Source: Parascedosporium putredinis (Eukaryota; Ascomycota; Sordariomycetes; Microascales; Microascaceae). Taken from it: DNA of 64,000 nucleotides. The notes under the pieces are model-generated. The model saw only the letters and a list, made by a program, of their open reading frames with translations. It was not told where the DNA came from and searched no databases. The stretch lies in NCBI GenBank assembly GCA_949357655.1, contig CASHTG010000012.1, positions 1,984,001 through 2,048,000 on the forward strand, written 5' to 3'. A program made the translations under genes and the position numbers. Every line of letters starts with the position of its first letter. Within the stretch, counting starts at the first letter, position 1. Below, one piece after another: positions 41,101 through 54,489 of the stretch.

Positions 41101-44100
41101 TTGCCCGTCATTCCATCGCCGCCGTCGTGGGGACGCAAGGCAAGGGTACAATGTACACGAAGATGAGCCTGCTGGACTCTCTCACGATACTCCAGTCAAT
41201 GGATGGATCAATCGATGATCACCACTTCGTTTCCTCCCCCTCTGGCTCAGGTTTCCTAACACTTACCTTGACCCAATGCTGCCGACCAGACATTTCAATC
41301 ACCCCACATCTCTAGATATCTTTCACTCTAGGAGAGAGTAAGCGGGGGTAGATATTCTTTCTTTTCAGCATATCCTTCCGACGGGGTCTTCCCTTCTTCG
41401 CCGGCACAAAAACTATTTCCAAGAATTCAATTCAACTAATTTGCGGATGGCGCATCGCCTGTCCCCCGGGCAGGCTGACCTTGCCACTCCTCTCTTCTCT
41501 CGTGAACCACGAATTAACCTTAAAGCAAGACGGATTGGGTGTCCCGAAGGAAAACAGGGAAATGACAGAGAAACCCGCAGTGGAAAAAGAGTCAGACTCC
41601 CGAATATAACTGCGGCCGAGCTTTGGGTCTCTCTCATCCCATGAATGGGGGTATTGATCCTTATCGGCCAAAAATAGCTTTTTTCTTTTCTCTTTTTGGT
41701 CTTGCTTTCTTTTTGAGAGTGTTTCCGAGATTGACACGGCAGAAACTCGGGGTCGTCTCTAAGAGAAGCGGAGTAGAAAAGGAAGGCGAATCCGCTCCTT
41801 GATAGAATTTCTCGCAGGGGTAAGAAGGGCCTTTTGGACGCTGTGTTTCGAAGAATCAGTTCCTCGTCTAGTTGACCAGTGCTAAATGCCGACGACAGCG
41901 ACGACAGAGGGTAGCGGGATTCTTGAGGGATCCACCGTCCAGTCAAATCGTTTGGTGCCACTCGCCAGTGACGAAGGGGAAGCTCGTACCCGCCCGTCTG
42001 AGGCGGTCGCTAAGCCCGGAAACAGCGCGCCCAATATTGGTGCGGCATGGCGCTTCGACATGGGGTGGACGGCAGCGGGCCCCATGCTCGGCAACAAGGG
42101 GGCGAGTCCAAGAGAAGGGCGTGTGTGGATTCAATCGGTGGATCCCACTAGTGTCGAAGAGAACTGGGACAGACAAGGTAGACCGTGTGCGGGTGGAGCG
42201 TGCAAAAGCTCTTTGGCGACAACCTTGGGCCAAGTGCGAAGTACTCCAGAGCCACAAAGTCGGCCAAGTTGACCAAGTTAACCAAGACAAGTGCACCGTG
42301 CCTGTAATCAAACCACCACTTGCCGAGGCATCAGTTCCTTGTCGTTGGATTGGTGCGACCAACAAACGGCGAAAAAGATGTCCAGCGCACCAACTCCCCC
42401 ACACCCAACTTTTGTATCACCCTTCCGGAGCGCCAGGGGTATGGTGAGGGGAATGGGAAAAGGAAAAATTGCATAGCAAACGAAAGAGACACTCTCTTTT
42501 TGTTGTTTTTTTCTCTCTTTTTTTTTCTTACGATGTCTTTTCCACGAGGTGTGCCAAGTGGAACGCGTCTGTTAATTGAGGCCGCCCCGATCACAAACAC
42601 TCTCGACCCTTACCAAAGAGAATTTCAAATTTCAAAACAGCCGTGTAGTGTAAAAGAGCCGAACCCTTGGCGACGTCGTCGCTGGGGCTGTACCATGAGT
42701 CCATCAGAGAAGGCTCTCGCCAAGTCCTCCACAACTAGCGTGCCACGAGACTCTCTCCCAGGCGAACCGGCCGCCTTTAAGAATCCGGTGAATGACGCGC
42801 GTCTGGAGGAGGCTTGCCAGGCTGTTCGTGAAAGGAGGGGAACGCGCCAACATTCGGTTCATCGAACGATCGATCAAGGCGGATAAAGACCGTCTCGCCC
42901 AGTATCCCGCTGGTGATGGCGTGGCGCGAAGCTGGGCAGGCTTCAAGACGGCAGCCAGCAGACCTACCTCGCCCGTTGATTTTGGAAGCACCGGGCTTCG
43001 TGGAGTCAGGTTACTCTGGGTCTCTCTTGCCGGTGCCTCTCGGCCAAATCCGCCCCGGGGCGATGATCTGTCACCCATGGGAGCCAAACTGTCAAGCATC
43101 CCGGGGTCGAGGCCAGAATGCAACCCGCCGCTACACTCAGTAACGGCGAAATTTCCGTGACGAGCCTTTTCTGGGGAACGAGCTACTCGGTGTTATATAC
43201 CCTTGACAAGTGGTGGTCCCTCTTTTCTCGGACTCGTTCTTCGGACTCCTCGCAAAACCATTCTTCCGAAGGAATGCCAGTGGTACCAAATACCACAGCA
43301 GAGGAGAGAGAGGGAAGAAGAAGAAGAAAAAAATGTTGCTTTCCTTTTGAGCCGCTGAGCCTTTGATCCTTCTGGTCCTTGCCGCATCATGGGCAGCATC
43401 ATCTTGACAGGTGATTGCTCGGAAATGGGCCTCGAGCTAGGCATAAGCTTCCGCTGGAATGAGGAGCAGGATCCGTAGTGGGTATACCTCTGCGATCCCT
43501 CGTGTACCTTGTGCAACAACAGAAGCACCAACCACTTTCTAAAAGGGTTAATGACAGCGCAGAGGTCCTCTGACACATTTTGGCCCCCCTTCCCTCTCTC
43601 CTCGCCCACCCGCTCTCCGGCCCCCAACTCGCCGTTTGGTGGAAGCCTTCGGGGCAATAGACGATCCGCGTTCAAACGAGCAAGTACTCTGTCCTCTCGT
43701 CACTGTGCGCCCTCGCAGAGGCCCCAATTGGCTCCTACCCGAGCCGACCCTCCCCAGTCGCGACCGTCACCACCCCACCATGGTGAGCCATGCATGCACC
43801 ATCATGGCAAGCTCGGCTGAGAGATGGGAAATGTCACCCGCCGCTTGATTGAACTGGTAGCACGGACAGTAGTCAACTTTGAAGTCCAACGGTCTTATTT
43901 CGATGAAGCTCCAATTAGTACGCAAAGGGAACCTTAAGAAGTATGACAAGAGCCGGAGACCCTCGGATTTTTAGTCCAAAACGACGTCATTCCGTGTTTG
44001 CGCTCCAAATGATTTTGCACTCATTACAGCCAAGTGAAAAGAAGAAAGAGAAAAAGAATAAACTAGTTTTAAATTGTGCAGGGCTTCCGTGACAGATGAG

Positions 44101-45255
44101 GGGCCTTTTCTTTTTTTCCACCACTATGCCCAACGATGGTTGAACGGAAATACTTCCAGCATCCAGGTGATCTGAGTAATAGTTCAAATTCGGTATCCAC
44201 TCAAGGGGGAAGTAACCGATGAAATGGCTAACCTCGATCTGGGCGCTATAATACGGCGATTATGCCGCAAAGCTCTTCAGATTGGGAGTCCCTCGTCCTC
44301 ACCCTCTCTTTTCGCATCCCGGCTCGCAAAGCCTCCGTATCTACGACCCTATTTCCTTCCCTTCGCGGAATCGGGGGTGGGGAGCTGTAAGTGCGACATT
44401 AAAGGCTAAAAGGACAAAAGAAGGAAAAGAGGAGCCCTAGGGGAGCCAGCACCAGCATAAAAGAGGCAAAATTGGGCGAGGAGATGGAGACTTGGGCCAA
44501 AGGCAGAAGAAATGTGACGAGGGCTGCTTCAAATGTTCTTCATCACACGGCGGCAGCCTTGCCGAGCTTGCAGTACATGGAACAAGAAGCGCTTCTTATT
44601 AATTAATAGCCGTCGAGCCCCCCTCCCCCCTCCCCCTTCCCTCTCTACGCCGCTCGTGGATCCGCTTCGTCTCATTAACATCGTCAGCCTAATAATCGGC
44701 CCCCAACAGGAAGGCAGGAAGAGGGATTGAGGAGGGGCGTGAAGAGTTTGATTTGTTATGCGGAATCCGGGAGCAGATTTCCATGCCGTCTCGGGTGGTG
44801 TCCAATCCAAGCACTTTCCAGCACCACCACTGCCCAAAGGTTTTTGTTACAGACAGCACTTGAGGACAGCCCGTTCCTCGACACCCTCTAATAGCCCGCC
44901 CCCAACTCGGAACTGTTGATCTTTCAAACCTTTTACCGCGCCTCCATATCACTGGTATCCCCTACTCAGGGCCCACGGGCGTAGAAATAATCTTTGGGCC
45001 TGCATCACTCACTTGGCAGATATCCATCAATGGTCCATAGATGGAAACATTGATCAATCAATCGGTACAAGCGGGGCTCCGGCTAGGCGCGATGACATCC
45101 GTCTACTGTGCCTCGGGACTGATGTCTCTGAACAGATGGTGCATAATGGTCAGCGGGCGAGTGCGCCCTGGGCGCCCAGGTTGCCTGGGACCTCTCCATC
45201 GCCGAGTATCAATGACACGATTGTGGTGTTTTCTCCCCTCTCCTCCAACCAACTC

Positions 45256-45271
45256 GATCCATCAATGGATC
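45256..45271. repeat. inverted repeat GATCCAT-CA-ATGGATC
   Basis: Perfect 7-base arms around a 2-base centre, in the gene-free block. Related GATCCATC/TTGATGG words recur nearby at about 40787, 41196, 45024, 46387 and 46998. Confidence 0.7.
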
Positions 45272-47625
45272 TTCCTCGTAATTGTGCGTGTTTCACCGTT
45301 CATTCCCTGATCGAGTAAACACGCAATTCCGCACCCGAGAGAACCGAAAACCCCCGTGCTTGCGGAATTTGATCGATCGTCGACACAACTTGCAGGCGGC
45401 CTATTATCTCCCGGCTCTGTCGCATGAGAGGGAAAACCCGCCACGGAAACTAACTGACCACCCTCCCCTCCCAAAAAGCCAAAAAGCCCCTTTGCTTCAC
45501 GCCTATCGACGAGCAGGTAAATGAATAGCGCCTGTCGAGCCTCATGTATGGTATCCTCGAGACAGGAAGCCCCTTCCGAGCAGAGGGTTTAATGAAAGGC
45601 TTGCCTAGTTCGGCCAGCGTCCCTCTCGATTTTTTTCACTTTCTTTTTCTCACTCCATTTCTCCGGGCTCTTCATTGTTCATCCGAGATGCCTCTCGATG
45701 TAGTCGTCGGGAGACCAGTAATACAAGTACAAAGATGCTGGGACAATCTGGCTCCCGGTCCCTACAAGTGTCTCATCAGGAGCGCCGTCAAGGTCACGGA
45801 TGGCAGATGTGGGAGTCGACCAGGGGCGCGGCCCAATAGGAAGACCCAGACAAGGGGGAGGTGTATATAACGCAATTTGACGCGGACACCGGCAGAGGCC
45901 GCCCCGCCCACCAGCCAGGCTCAGGAGTGGAAATACTCGCATCACATTGCATTTGACCCCTTCCCCTCTGCTCGCGTTTAACGAGTGGCGGCGAGCCACC
46001 TCACCGCCATGTGTTCCCTGTCACCCTTCCTGTAGCCCCGGACCAGGCATCTTCTTTGGCTTTCCCTGAAGGGAAGATGAAAAACGAAAATGAATGAAAA
46101 GGTATTAAAAAAATCCCGAGCCGGCCAGAGAGTGTGAATTGTAAGAGATAGGACGACAAGCTCGAACTAGAATGGTAATTAGCAAGACGAAGGAGGAAAG
46201 AGCGTCAATATAAATGAATATCAGCGGTAGTATGAGACAGAGAGAAACCAGTTCAGGAATGCGGAAAGAATGCCCCGCGAAGGTAACTCTTGGATTTCTT
46301 TTCCTTTTTTTTTTTCTATTTCTTTTCTTTTGTTTTCTTCCGGTTTTGGGAGGGCAGTGACCCTTACGCCCGCGGATTGTTCGAAGGGATCCATCGATGT
46401 TTTGTTTTCCCTGAAAGATTCTGGAAGCGCTTGCTCCCAAGCCTTTGCTTCTATCCAAGGGCAGGCCAAAGAAGACCAGCTTCGCGGAAGTGGCGGGCTT
46501 GAAACCTCGTACTTTCCGTTTTAGGAAGTCTACGCCCGAGCCGTCCCATCTTCTCACCCGTTGGTTTTCCTCCCACTCCAATCAGAGCTATTGGGCTCAC
46601 CAGGAGATACCGATTTGAACGACGGTACCCCAGGGAGAGATCGGCAAAGCGAAAGTTTTTCTTTTCGGGCTGGTGGGGGATTTGAAAACCGCGCCAGCGC
46701 AAGCCTTTGAGGGAGCCGTGTCCATGCCTCATCCGAGGCAGACAGAACCCCAGCCCAGTCCCTCGATCAATACCAGACAACACCCCTTTACCTTTCAAAG
46801 AAATGGTTCGACCTTCTTGGAAAGGCGAAATGACTTGTATCTCGAAAGAGAGTTGGTTTTTGCCCTCCTTCCTTTCGTTAGAGTAAGCAAGAAGGGGGCA
46901 AATGCAGATGGCATGGTCCACTTGAGAACAAGGAAGATCAGAGAATGCGCATCAATCCTTTGCATCATTCCCATCATCCGCTCACCATGCTGTCCGAGTT
47001 GATGGATCAAACGATCCATCCATGCCAATGACACCAGCCGCGGACAAATTTTGGGGAGGGTGAGGCCCTAATTTTAGAAACCTTGATGCAGCTCTGCTTG
47101 GCGACTGTATCGATGGTCGGGATGTCGACTCTTGCTTCGCTACACGCACTCCTCTCCGCATTCAGGTCATTCCTTCGCTTAAGCAGCGGAGGATAAGTTG
47201 TCGCTCCCAAGAGGAGGGGGGCGCGCGACAAGCAAGCTGGAGCTCTCCGTCTTGTTCTTCTTCGGATATTGCAGTTGGGCGTCCTCCTTTCTCTTTTGTT
47301 GATTGGCACATCACAACAGCGCAAACTAAAAAGGTCTCATTGCGCCGTGCCTTAATTCCGTTCACTCACGTCCCATGTTGAGTTGGACTGGCGAACTTTT
47401 GAGGAAGAATAAGGGTATCGAGGCCCGCAGCCGTGGAACCGAACGAAGGTAATTGTGCCGAGAGAGAAGAGCGGGGAACAGCGCTAGGCCCATCTCCTCC
47501 AGGCCTCGATCCCAACACCGCATGTGGATTTTAGGAGGAGTCAGAGATATCCGACTGAGGTGAGGGGGAACATCCATCCAGGATTGATGACTTGGTGGGT
47601 ACCAGCGGAGGAGCGCGCCGGTATA

Positions 47626-47644
47626 CGAAGTACCTCGTACTTCG
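47626..47644. repeat. inverted repeat CGAAGTAC-CTC-GTACTTCG
   Basis: Perfect 8-base arms with a 3-base spacer. The arm matches half of the 18-base palindrome at 50974-50991, suggesting a dispersed short element. Confidence 0.75.
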
Positions 47645-48775
47645 GGTGCGGTCTCGGTTGTAGCGCTTGTTGACCACGTTGGTCACCAGCGGGAGAAGAA
47701 AGATTCTTCGAAAAAGAACACAGTGGTCGTAGCGTAAAAATCTGGCGCCTGGTGGACCATCAAGTGGGAAACAAGAGGGGGCAGGGGTTCGGTGCGTGAT
47801 GGCGGGTGGGGGAGGGGAGGGGAGGGGGTGTACGTAGGCAGCGAAGCTCATTGTACCACAACGAAAGCCTAAACGAGCCAAGGTCATGCATGCGCGCCGA
47901 AGACTTGCGCACCGTCGCGTGCGCGAAGTTTCAGTGTCTCCATGTAACTTTTTTCTTTTTCTTTTTCATACCAATAAGCGATGAGCCCTCGACGACCGGA
48001 TTCGGGCAGATTTGCAAAGAGGGAAAGTAAAGCAGGGGAAGCAGGTAAGGAGGGGAGGGTCGGCGGAATATGCGGGCTTGACGGAGAGAGTGCATGCGCG
48101 GCCATCGACACCCGACAAGATTATAATAAGAGTCAATCATCGTTCCCGGTCATATCTGAGATAGTTGATCAGTGCGTGTCCTATACTTTCCCAAGCAAGC
48201 AAGGGAGGCGGGGGCGGCAAATTGGGGGCCAGAAATAACCTTGAGCAAAGGGAAAATCAGATCAGATTACCACATGGTTGAGCGCCTTCCAAGTTCAACT
48301 TGAGCACAATGCGCCAGGCACTGTGTAAATGGTCTTTTGGCAGTGCGAATCAATCAGTGATTGAATTGATTGAACCCAAGAGGGTGCAGCCAGGCTAGTC
48401 CCGAAAACCCAGCGCACCGGCCTGGCTCTCTTTGGCCAGGGCGCCGTTCACCCTCAGCGGACCATTGATATTCTCCCGTCACCATCCCCATCGTACCCAC
48501 TTGGAGGGTTGGCTGCGCCTCGCTTTCTCAGTGTTCCTTCACTACTGCTAGGCAGTCGAATAGAAATTGTGGTGTTCCCCTCTCTGTGACCTGGAGACTA
48601 ATCGGGTAAGCTATCCAATGGGTTTAGTCGTCGATGGTCGAGGTACTTTGTATGTACGAGGAGAGGGATTTCTCACCACCCACTCCCAGATGCTAGCTTC
48701 ACCCCAGATATCACGAAGCATGCACCGTTCGCGTGCAAGAGTACGGGCCTGTCTCAATTGTCTTCCTTCTTTTTC

Positions 48776-48796
48776 TTTTTTTTTTTTTTTTTTTTT
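48776..48796. repeat. poly-T run
   Basis: An uninterrupted run of about 21 T within a longer pyrimidine tract (about 48765-48840). Confidence 0.9.
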
Positions 48797-50973
48797 CTTC
48801 CTCCCTCTTTAACCTTTTTCTTCTTCTTATCCCCCTTCCCGTGTCTACCTTGGTAGGTATCATCACGATCCGGCTCACAACTCGGAGTAAAATGAAGGGG
48901 ACCAGCCGTTTATTACCTGTCACGGGGGTGCACCAAGAGTCCACGATGCATCAGGGGTGGGCAGAAATTCTGGGAGAGTCTCCCAACTCTGGTTCACTTG
49001 CCCAAGTTTTCGCCTAAGTGTTCCCCTTTGGGAAGCCCTGGGAACCGTGAATGGAAAAGATGGGGAAGTTGAAATGAGCACTCAGTGCCAAATTCGTGCG
49101 CGTGGTTTCCTTGCCGCCCCCTCCCCGAGCCGATCTGTCGGACCAGTAGCGTCTATTCCCAGTGAACGGCACGTCCCTCGCTGGCCGTCTCTGCCTTCTG
49201 AAAGTTGAGCCGACTTGTCCTTGTAGAGGTGAGCCTCACGACCTTCTAGGCCCCTTGTCTGGCACCATGTTCCTTTGAAGGGGGCACCTAATATCATCTT
49301 GATGTCTTCCGCTTTTGTGTCTTTTTCATCTCTTCCATCATTCTTACCGCGGTACGTGCATCTGGAAATCTAAATTTCATTAACAATTTAAAGCTGGGTC
49401 GATTCGACGAGATTGGTTGACGTGATTGCGATTACATCAACGGAGCCCCGCCACGCAAGTAAGCAGGAGGATAATTGAGTGCACGCCTCCTTCCATTTTC
49501 TCGCTCGTGGTCTCACTTTCCCCATCCCAATTTGAATTTGTAGTCACCTAATAGCGTTGCGTAACAACTTTTCTCGTTGCCCGATTGTAGATCCATTCGT
49601 GTGCCCATCACCACCCCAACACACCAGCATTTTTAACATTAACGCCGAAATTGGGGTCGGGTCCTCAGACGTCAGTTCACTCGAGTGACATGCTCTTCTG
49701 CCTTTGCCCTTTTGAAGTCTAAACTCAATCTGGTGCTAATACTTCGTAGGTGGGGCTCTCGTTTCTTTTTTCTTTCTTCCCATCCGGAGGATTGTGGGAA
49801 ATGGGTTGGAGGGTGGGTTCAAGTTGAGCTTGGCGGCTGGCGGCTGAGCATCGTTTTTCTTTCCCCCAAAAAAAAAAGAAAAGGGAGAAAAAGGCCTTGT
49901 CAGACGCTTGCACTTTCGACTCCGGCTGACGGCTAGATTACGCGCTAACATGCCAAGCTAAACCCACTCGTACCGATGATGACTGGAATACACCCTCGCA
50001 AGTGAGCCAAACTCCGCCATATTACACAGTGCGCGCAGAAATCCCTGTGGGACCAAGGGAGAGGAACATGGGCAACGTTATTTACTCAAAGTGTTCCTTG
50101 GCCTCCACCACCCACACTTGTCTCTTGAGACGATGTACATAGTATGTGGACACTCAATACATGGATGCCTCGATCCTTTACCCCCTTTTGGGTGGACGGG
50201 CCCTGAACGCACGTGGCACAAGAGAGCCAGATGGAACTGGAAGCAGAATCAATGATACATTCCCGCGGAGGGAAGACTAATAGATGATTTCCATTTCGCG
50301 CAGCACACCTCGTACTTGTAGTAATAATACTTTAGGGGTTTGCCTCGCCGGACAGAGTGCGGGGTCTCATCTGTCCAAGCTTGGTCCCGGTACGACAGCA
50401 CGGAAACAGCATCCAGACTCAATATTCACTGGGCGTTCAATGTTCCCGCTGAATGGAATTACAGGCTCCTGCCCGCCGCAAACTTCAGGGCCCAGGGCTT
50501 GGGTGATCCCTCACGGACGAATCCGAGTCCGAGGCCAGAAAAGAAAACCAACATACTATCCACCCCAAAGTATCTCATGTCGAAGTCCAAGCATCCATCT
50601 CCCCAAGAAAGAAATGAACCCGCCGAGATGCCAATCTCTTGGACAGTCCACACACGAATATTGTTAATCCGAGACCAAAGAACATAGAAACTTCAAATTC
50701 TTTCCGTTTGGAGCTCTTGGTACAGAGCCATCGGCAGTCCTCACTTTTTTTTTTAATCTATTTTATCAAGCCAGGAGCCAGCTCAGAAAACGTCAGTTTG
50801 CGTGTAATCAGTGTTGTTGTGGAAGTCATTTGATCCATTTGCTCATCCACCACGCCCATACTGAAAAGTTATCGATGATTCATCCACTATAAGTGAAGGA
50901 TCAAGATGATGCAAACAAGCCGTTAGGGGTCTATGTCCTTGTCATTGATAGCTTGCTAGGGTCCTTGGACTTT

Positions 50974-50991
50974 ATACGAAGTACTTCGTAT
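50974..50991. repeat. 18-base perfect palindrome ATACGAAGTACTTCGTAT
   Basis: A two-fold symmetric site with no spacer. Shorter relatives containing TACTTCGTA or TACGAAGTA occur at about 13246, 28180 and 47624. It could be a protein-binding site or a dispersed short repeat; the sequence alone does not decide. Confidence 0.8.
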
Positions 50992-53900
50992 TAGTTGCCC
51001 TTCGGTAATATTCCCCAAGCGTCCACAGACCATTTGAATTAGAGGTGTTACGCGGGGAGTTGCCAATTAGTGGGCAGGAGCCCTTGGTTGGGGTGGTTTT
51101 TGTCCGAATTGCATGCACAGGAACATTCGAACCCATGCTACAGTCACTACCGAGGTGCTGAGTTCAGATCAGACCAGATACTGTGCTTTCTCTGCCGGCT
51201 CTCATCACTCCCATGTCCCTTCATCGTTGATACCGACCCCAGAGACTCGGTTCTCAAGTCCATGTAGCCGCCACCATCGCGGGGGTTACCACGACGAGGG
51301 TGGGATCACAAGGAAGCACAGATTGGCTATGGAAATGTTCCCAAACTTGCACACTCGGCGAGAAGCCCACATGCGACGAAGCGCTCGTCGCCCAGACCCG
51401 GCGTCAATACATCACATACCGCAAGACTCCACTAATCGTGATGGACAGGAGGAGGCTAGCGCAAGGCACACATCTCCGTCTAAAGAAAGCTCATCTGTGG
51501 TCTAGCCACAGCGTGTGATAAGAGCACGGTAGCCGCCGCCCTCTGGGCCATGAGAAAGGATTTGCCCTATTGAAGCCGGCATATAGACGTGTCGTTCCTT
51601 TGAGGAAACCGGGGGTGAGCACGGAATTTCTAGACCTCACTTGGGATGACCCACCGGTTCCCCAATTCGCCAACTAGAAGTGAGGAATTCCGAATAATCT
51701 TCAACGCGCGCGCAGTTCCACCCTGCCATGTCCATCCCCTGCGTGCCAGCGAATCGCCGCCATCTCGGGTCTTGTCACATCACCCATGCCGTACAGGTCC
51801 GGGGACAAGCGTGGGTTGACGTCACGAAGCACGCAAAGGGGAAGCATCGGAAGGGTCAGGAGAAGGCATCACTCACACGCACAAAAGGGGTGGAAAGCTG
51901 GTGCGAGATCGATGGGAAATTGGAACCCGACCTAATCACTAGTCGACGCACGAGAAAAATGGGCAACCAGCACGGGCGACAAAGGCAGCGACTGTGAGCA
52001 CTATCGAATCGACTAGCGGGCAGCGACTGTGAGGCATATCGCTTCCTGGTAGTTTTCTAGTGCCGTATGCAAACCTGATGCAGCACTTGCTGAAAGCTGG
52101 AACGCGCCGAAATCTCTCACCGGCCGAACAATGAGCTTGATCTTTTCTTTGCACCAGTAAAATCTCCGATTGATTGTGAGAGATCCCCCAAATACCAAAT
52201 AGGGCCAGCCAAATTCGTAGGCGGGTACCGAGGTATTAGTTCGCGCGCGGTTTGCAAAAGCCCCACCATTGCTCAAACGCTTGACGGGGAGCGAATCAAG
52301 TCTGAGATTCATCCGCCCTCCGACCTCAAGGCACGTGCCTAAGCGCCCGTCCTCCTCCAGGCGCGGCTTCCCACCAGTGGCTGGCCCACTCCACTTACTC
52401 GAGGGGAAGGGGAAAAACAATAAGGACTTGTCTTGGACCTTCAACTGCCAAACGAAGCTTCAAGTTGCCCCGAATCTCCCACATTCCGCTCAGTCCCGGT
52501 TTCTCGGTGTCTCCGGGTCCTACCCGCCTTCTTTCGTTCTTCCCCCTCGGTATCTTTTTTTCCTTCGCGAGCCGCTGATGCAACCGTCGCAGCGACCCAA
52601 TAGGCGTGGCTCGATCCCTGAGATGAGCCAAAGTCTCGGGCGCCAATGCAGGGACAGGGAAGATGAAGGCGCGAGAGTGAAGCTTGTTTTTCCAAAATCT
52701 CCCCGTAGGGTCGAAGATGCACACGCTCAGGGAACTTGTTTCTTCTGGAGCCGCCCAGACTCCCCGGGGCCAGGTTTCACCGAGCGGCAGTGATGGGAAA
52801 CAGATAAGGGGTGCAGCTTTCAACAGATGGGACGTAGAGGGCCAGTGAGCATCACCACTTGTCATCCGCCTCATGAAGGAGAGCACACGATCTGCGCCAG
52901 TTGGCTTGATCCAACGAGGCGTGTCTGTAACGCGACATGCAGAACAGGAAACCCCCCTCGAGGGTAGGGCGCCTTGCTTGCAGCCTACGGGATGCCCGCA
53001 CTCCCTCGTCGCCATCGTGCTCCCCGCATCCCCGGCTGGGCTGGCTCTCCAGTGTCCACGCCTAATAAGATATGTTGCGTTCAACAGCACCTACATCCCC
53101 TATCGTATCTCTCCGCCTCTCTTCCTCCGCGACTACACGCCCCTCCCCTGCCATCGCCACCACCGTGACTCCTAGCCAGCTAGACACATGGCACGAGATC
53201 CAGGCCCCGGTATATCGGGCCTAGTGAGCACGCTCCCCATATGATGTAAGAGGCGGTCTCCACGCCGTTTGGTACGGGAGATGCACGTCAGGCCTTCCAT
53301 GTTTGTAGATGTCCGAGGGCACGATTTCCCGACATCTAAAAATATACCCCACGACGTCGAGGGCCTTGTCCCTTCCTCTACTGCCGCCCTTCGCCGCGTG
53401 CCTTCCTTGTGTTCTTTTTTTCTTTGGTTTTCAAACCAACACAATGGCCGTCGGCTCCGTCGCTTGGCGATGCGGTCACCCCCGTAACGATCCAAGATTA
53501 GTTCTGCCATGAAAAAAGGGCTGGTTTTAAGGTACTTTGATATGCATGCAAGCCATGCAACCGAGAAGCCGGAGGTTACTTGGCCTCCTATACCCCACAC
53601 CCTAATCCGCGCTTATTTTAAACATGACCGTTTCAGGGCAACACGACCGTGGACGCATATTGAAAGGGTAAGGTAGGGTAGAGAGTGGGAGAGAGAGAGA
53701 GGGCGGACCCGCGGTTGGCCCCCGACTTATCAAAAAGAATAAACAGATTCCGGGCCTGTTTGAGAAGAAAGTGCGGTTGATCAATCAATCTAAATAGCCG
53801 GCTCCGAGAATAGAAGCAAACGAGGAATGGACATGGGAACTTTGGGAGACAAAGACGACAAGACCAAGACCCCACGGTCCGAGACCCAAATACGGCCAGA

Positions 53901-54460
53901 GCCCGAGAGAGATATAAACTGGCTCGATGGTTTTGACTCGTTTTCTTCATGGCCAGTGGACACGGCGACCGAGAGACCCAGAACCGGGGCCAGACCCCCG
54001 TTCCTCCCACCCATTTCCTCCCTTACATTTGTTTTATTATCACCCTCTTCGTTCAATGCGAGTGCGAAATTCCCCTTGCTTCCGAAAGACTACTGGTCAC
54101 CAAGCACCCGGGAATCGCGGGCATGGGCTAGCATGAAAAGTTTAAGGACCACATAATAATAGCAGGGGGTGGGGGTGGGAAACGGAGCCGAGATTCGCAA
54201 GGACATCGGTTCCTACGACCGCGCTGGTGCTGGGAGGACCGCGGCCTTTCGTCCGGGATAGCTGCTCTTCCTCCGGGCCCTCCTTTCGCCTCCTTCTTTG
54301 AAGGCTCATCCCCGTCCAACTTCCTGTTTTGATCTGTGACCATCCATCAATCAAAAAAAAATTTTCCCTTTCTTCCTTGTGTAGTTGCCGTTGCTATTTT
54401 GCTCTGCGGCACCTACCCTCCCCCACGCACGACCGGATTTATACCAACAACGCACGTCCA

Positions 54461-54489
54461 CATACACACACACATACACACACACACAC
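54461..54489. repeat. (CA)n microsatellite
   Basis: About 14 CA units with two TA interruptions. Confidence 0.92.

Noticed and set aside
41413..41961. 182-codon minus-strand open frame in the gene-free block
   Set aside because: It overlaps other ORFs on both strands, has no domain and irregular composition, and its apparent start is not supported by any other signal.
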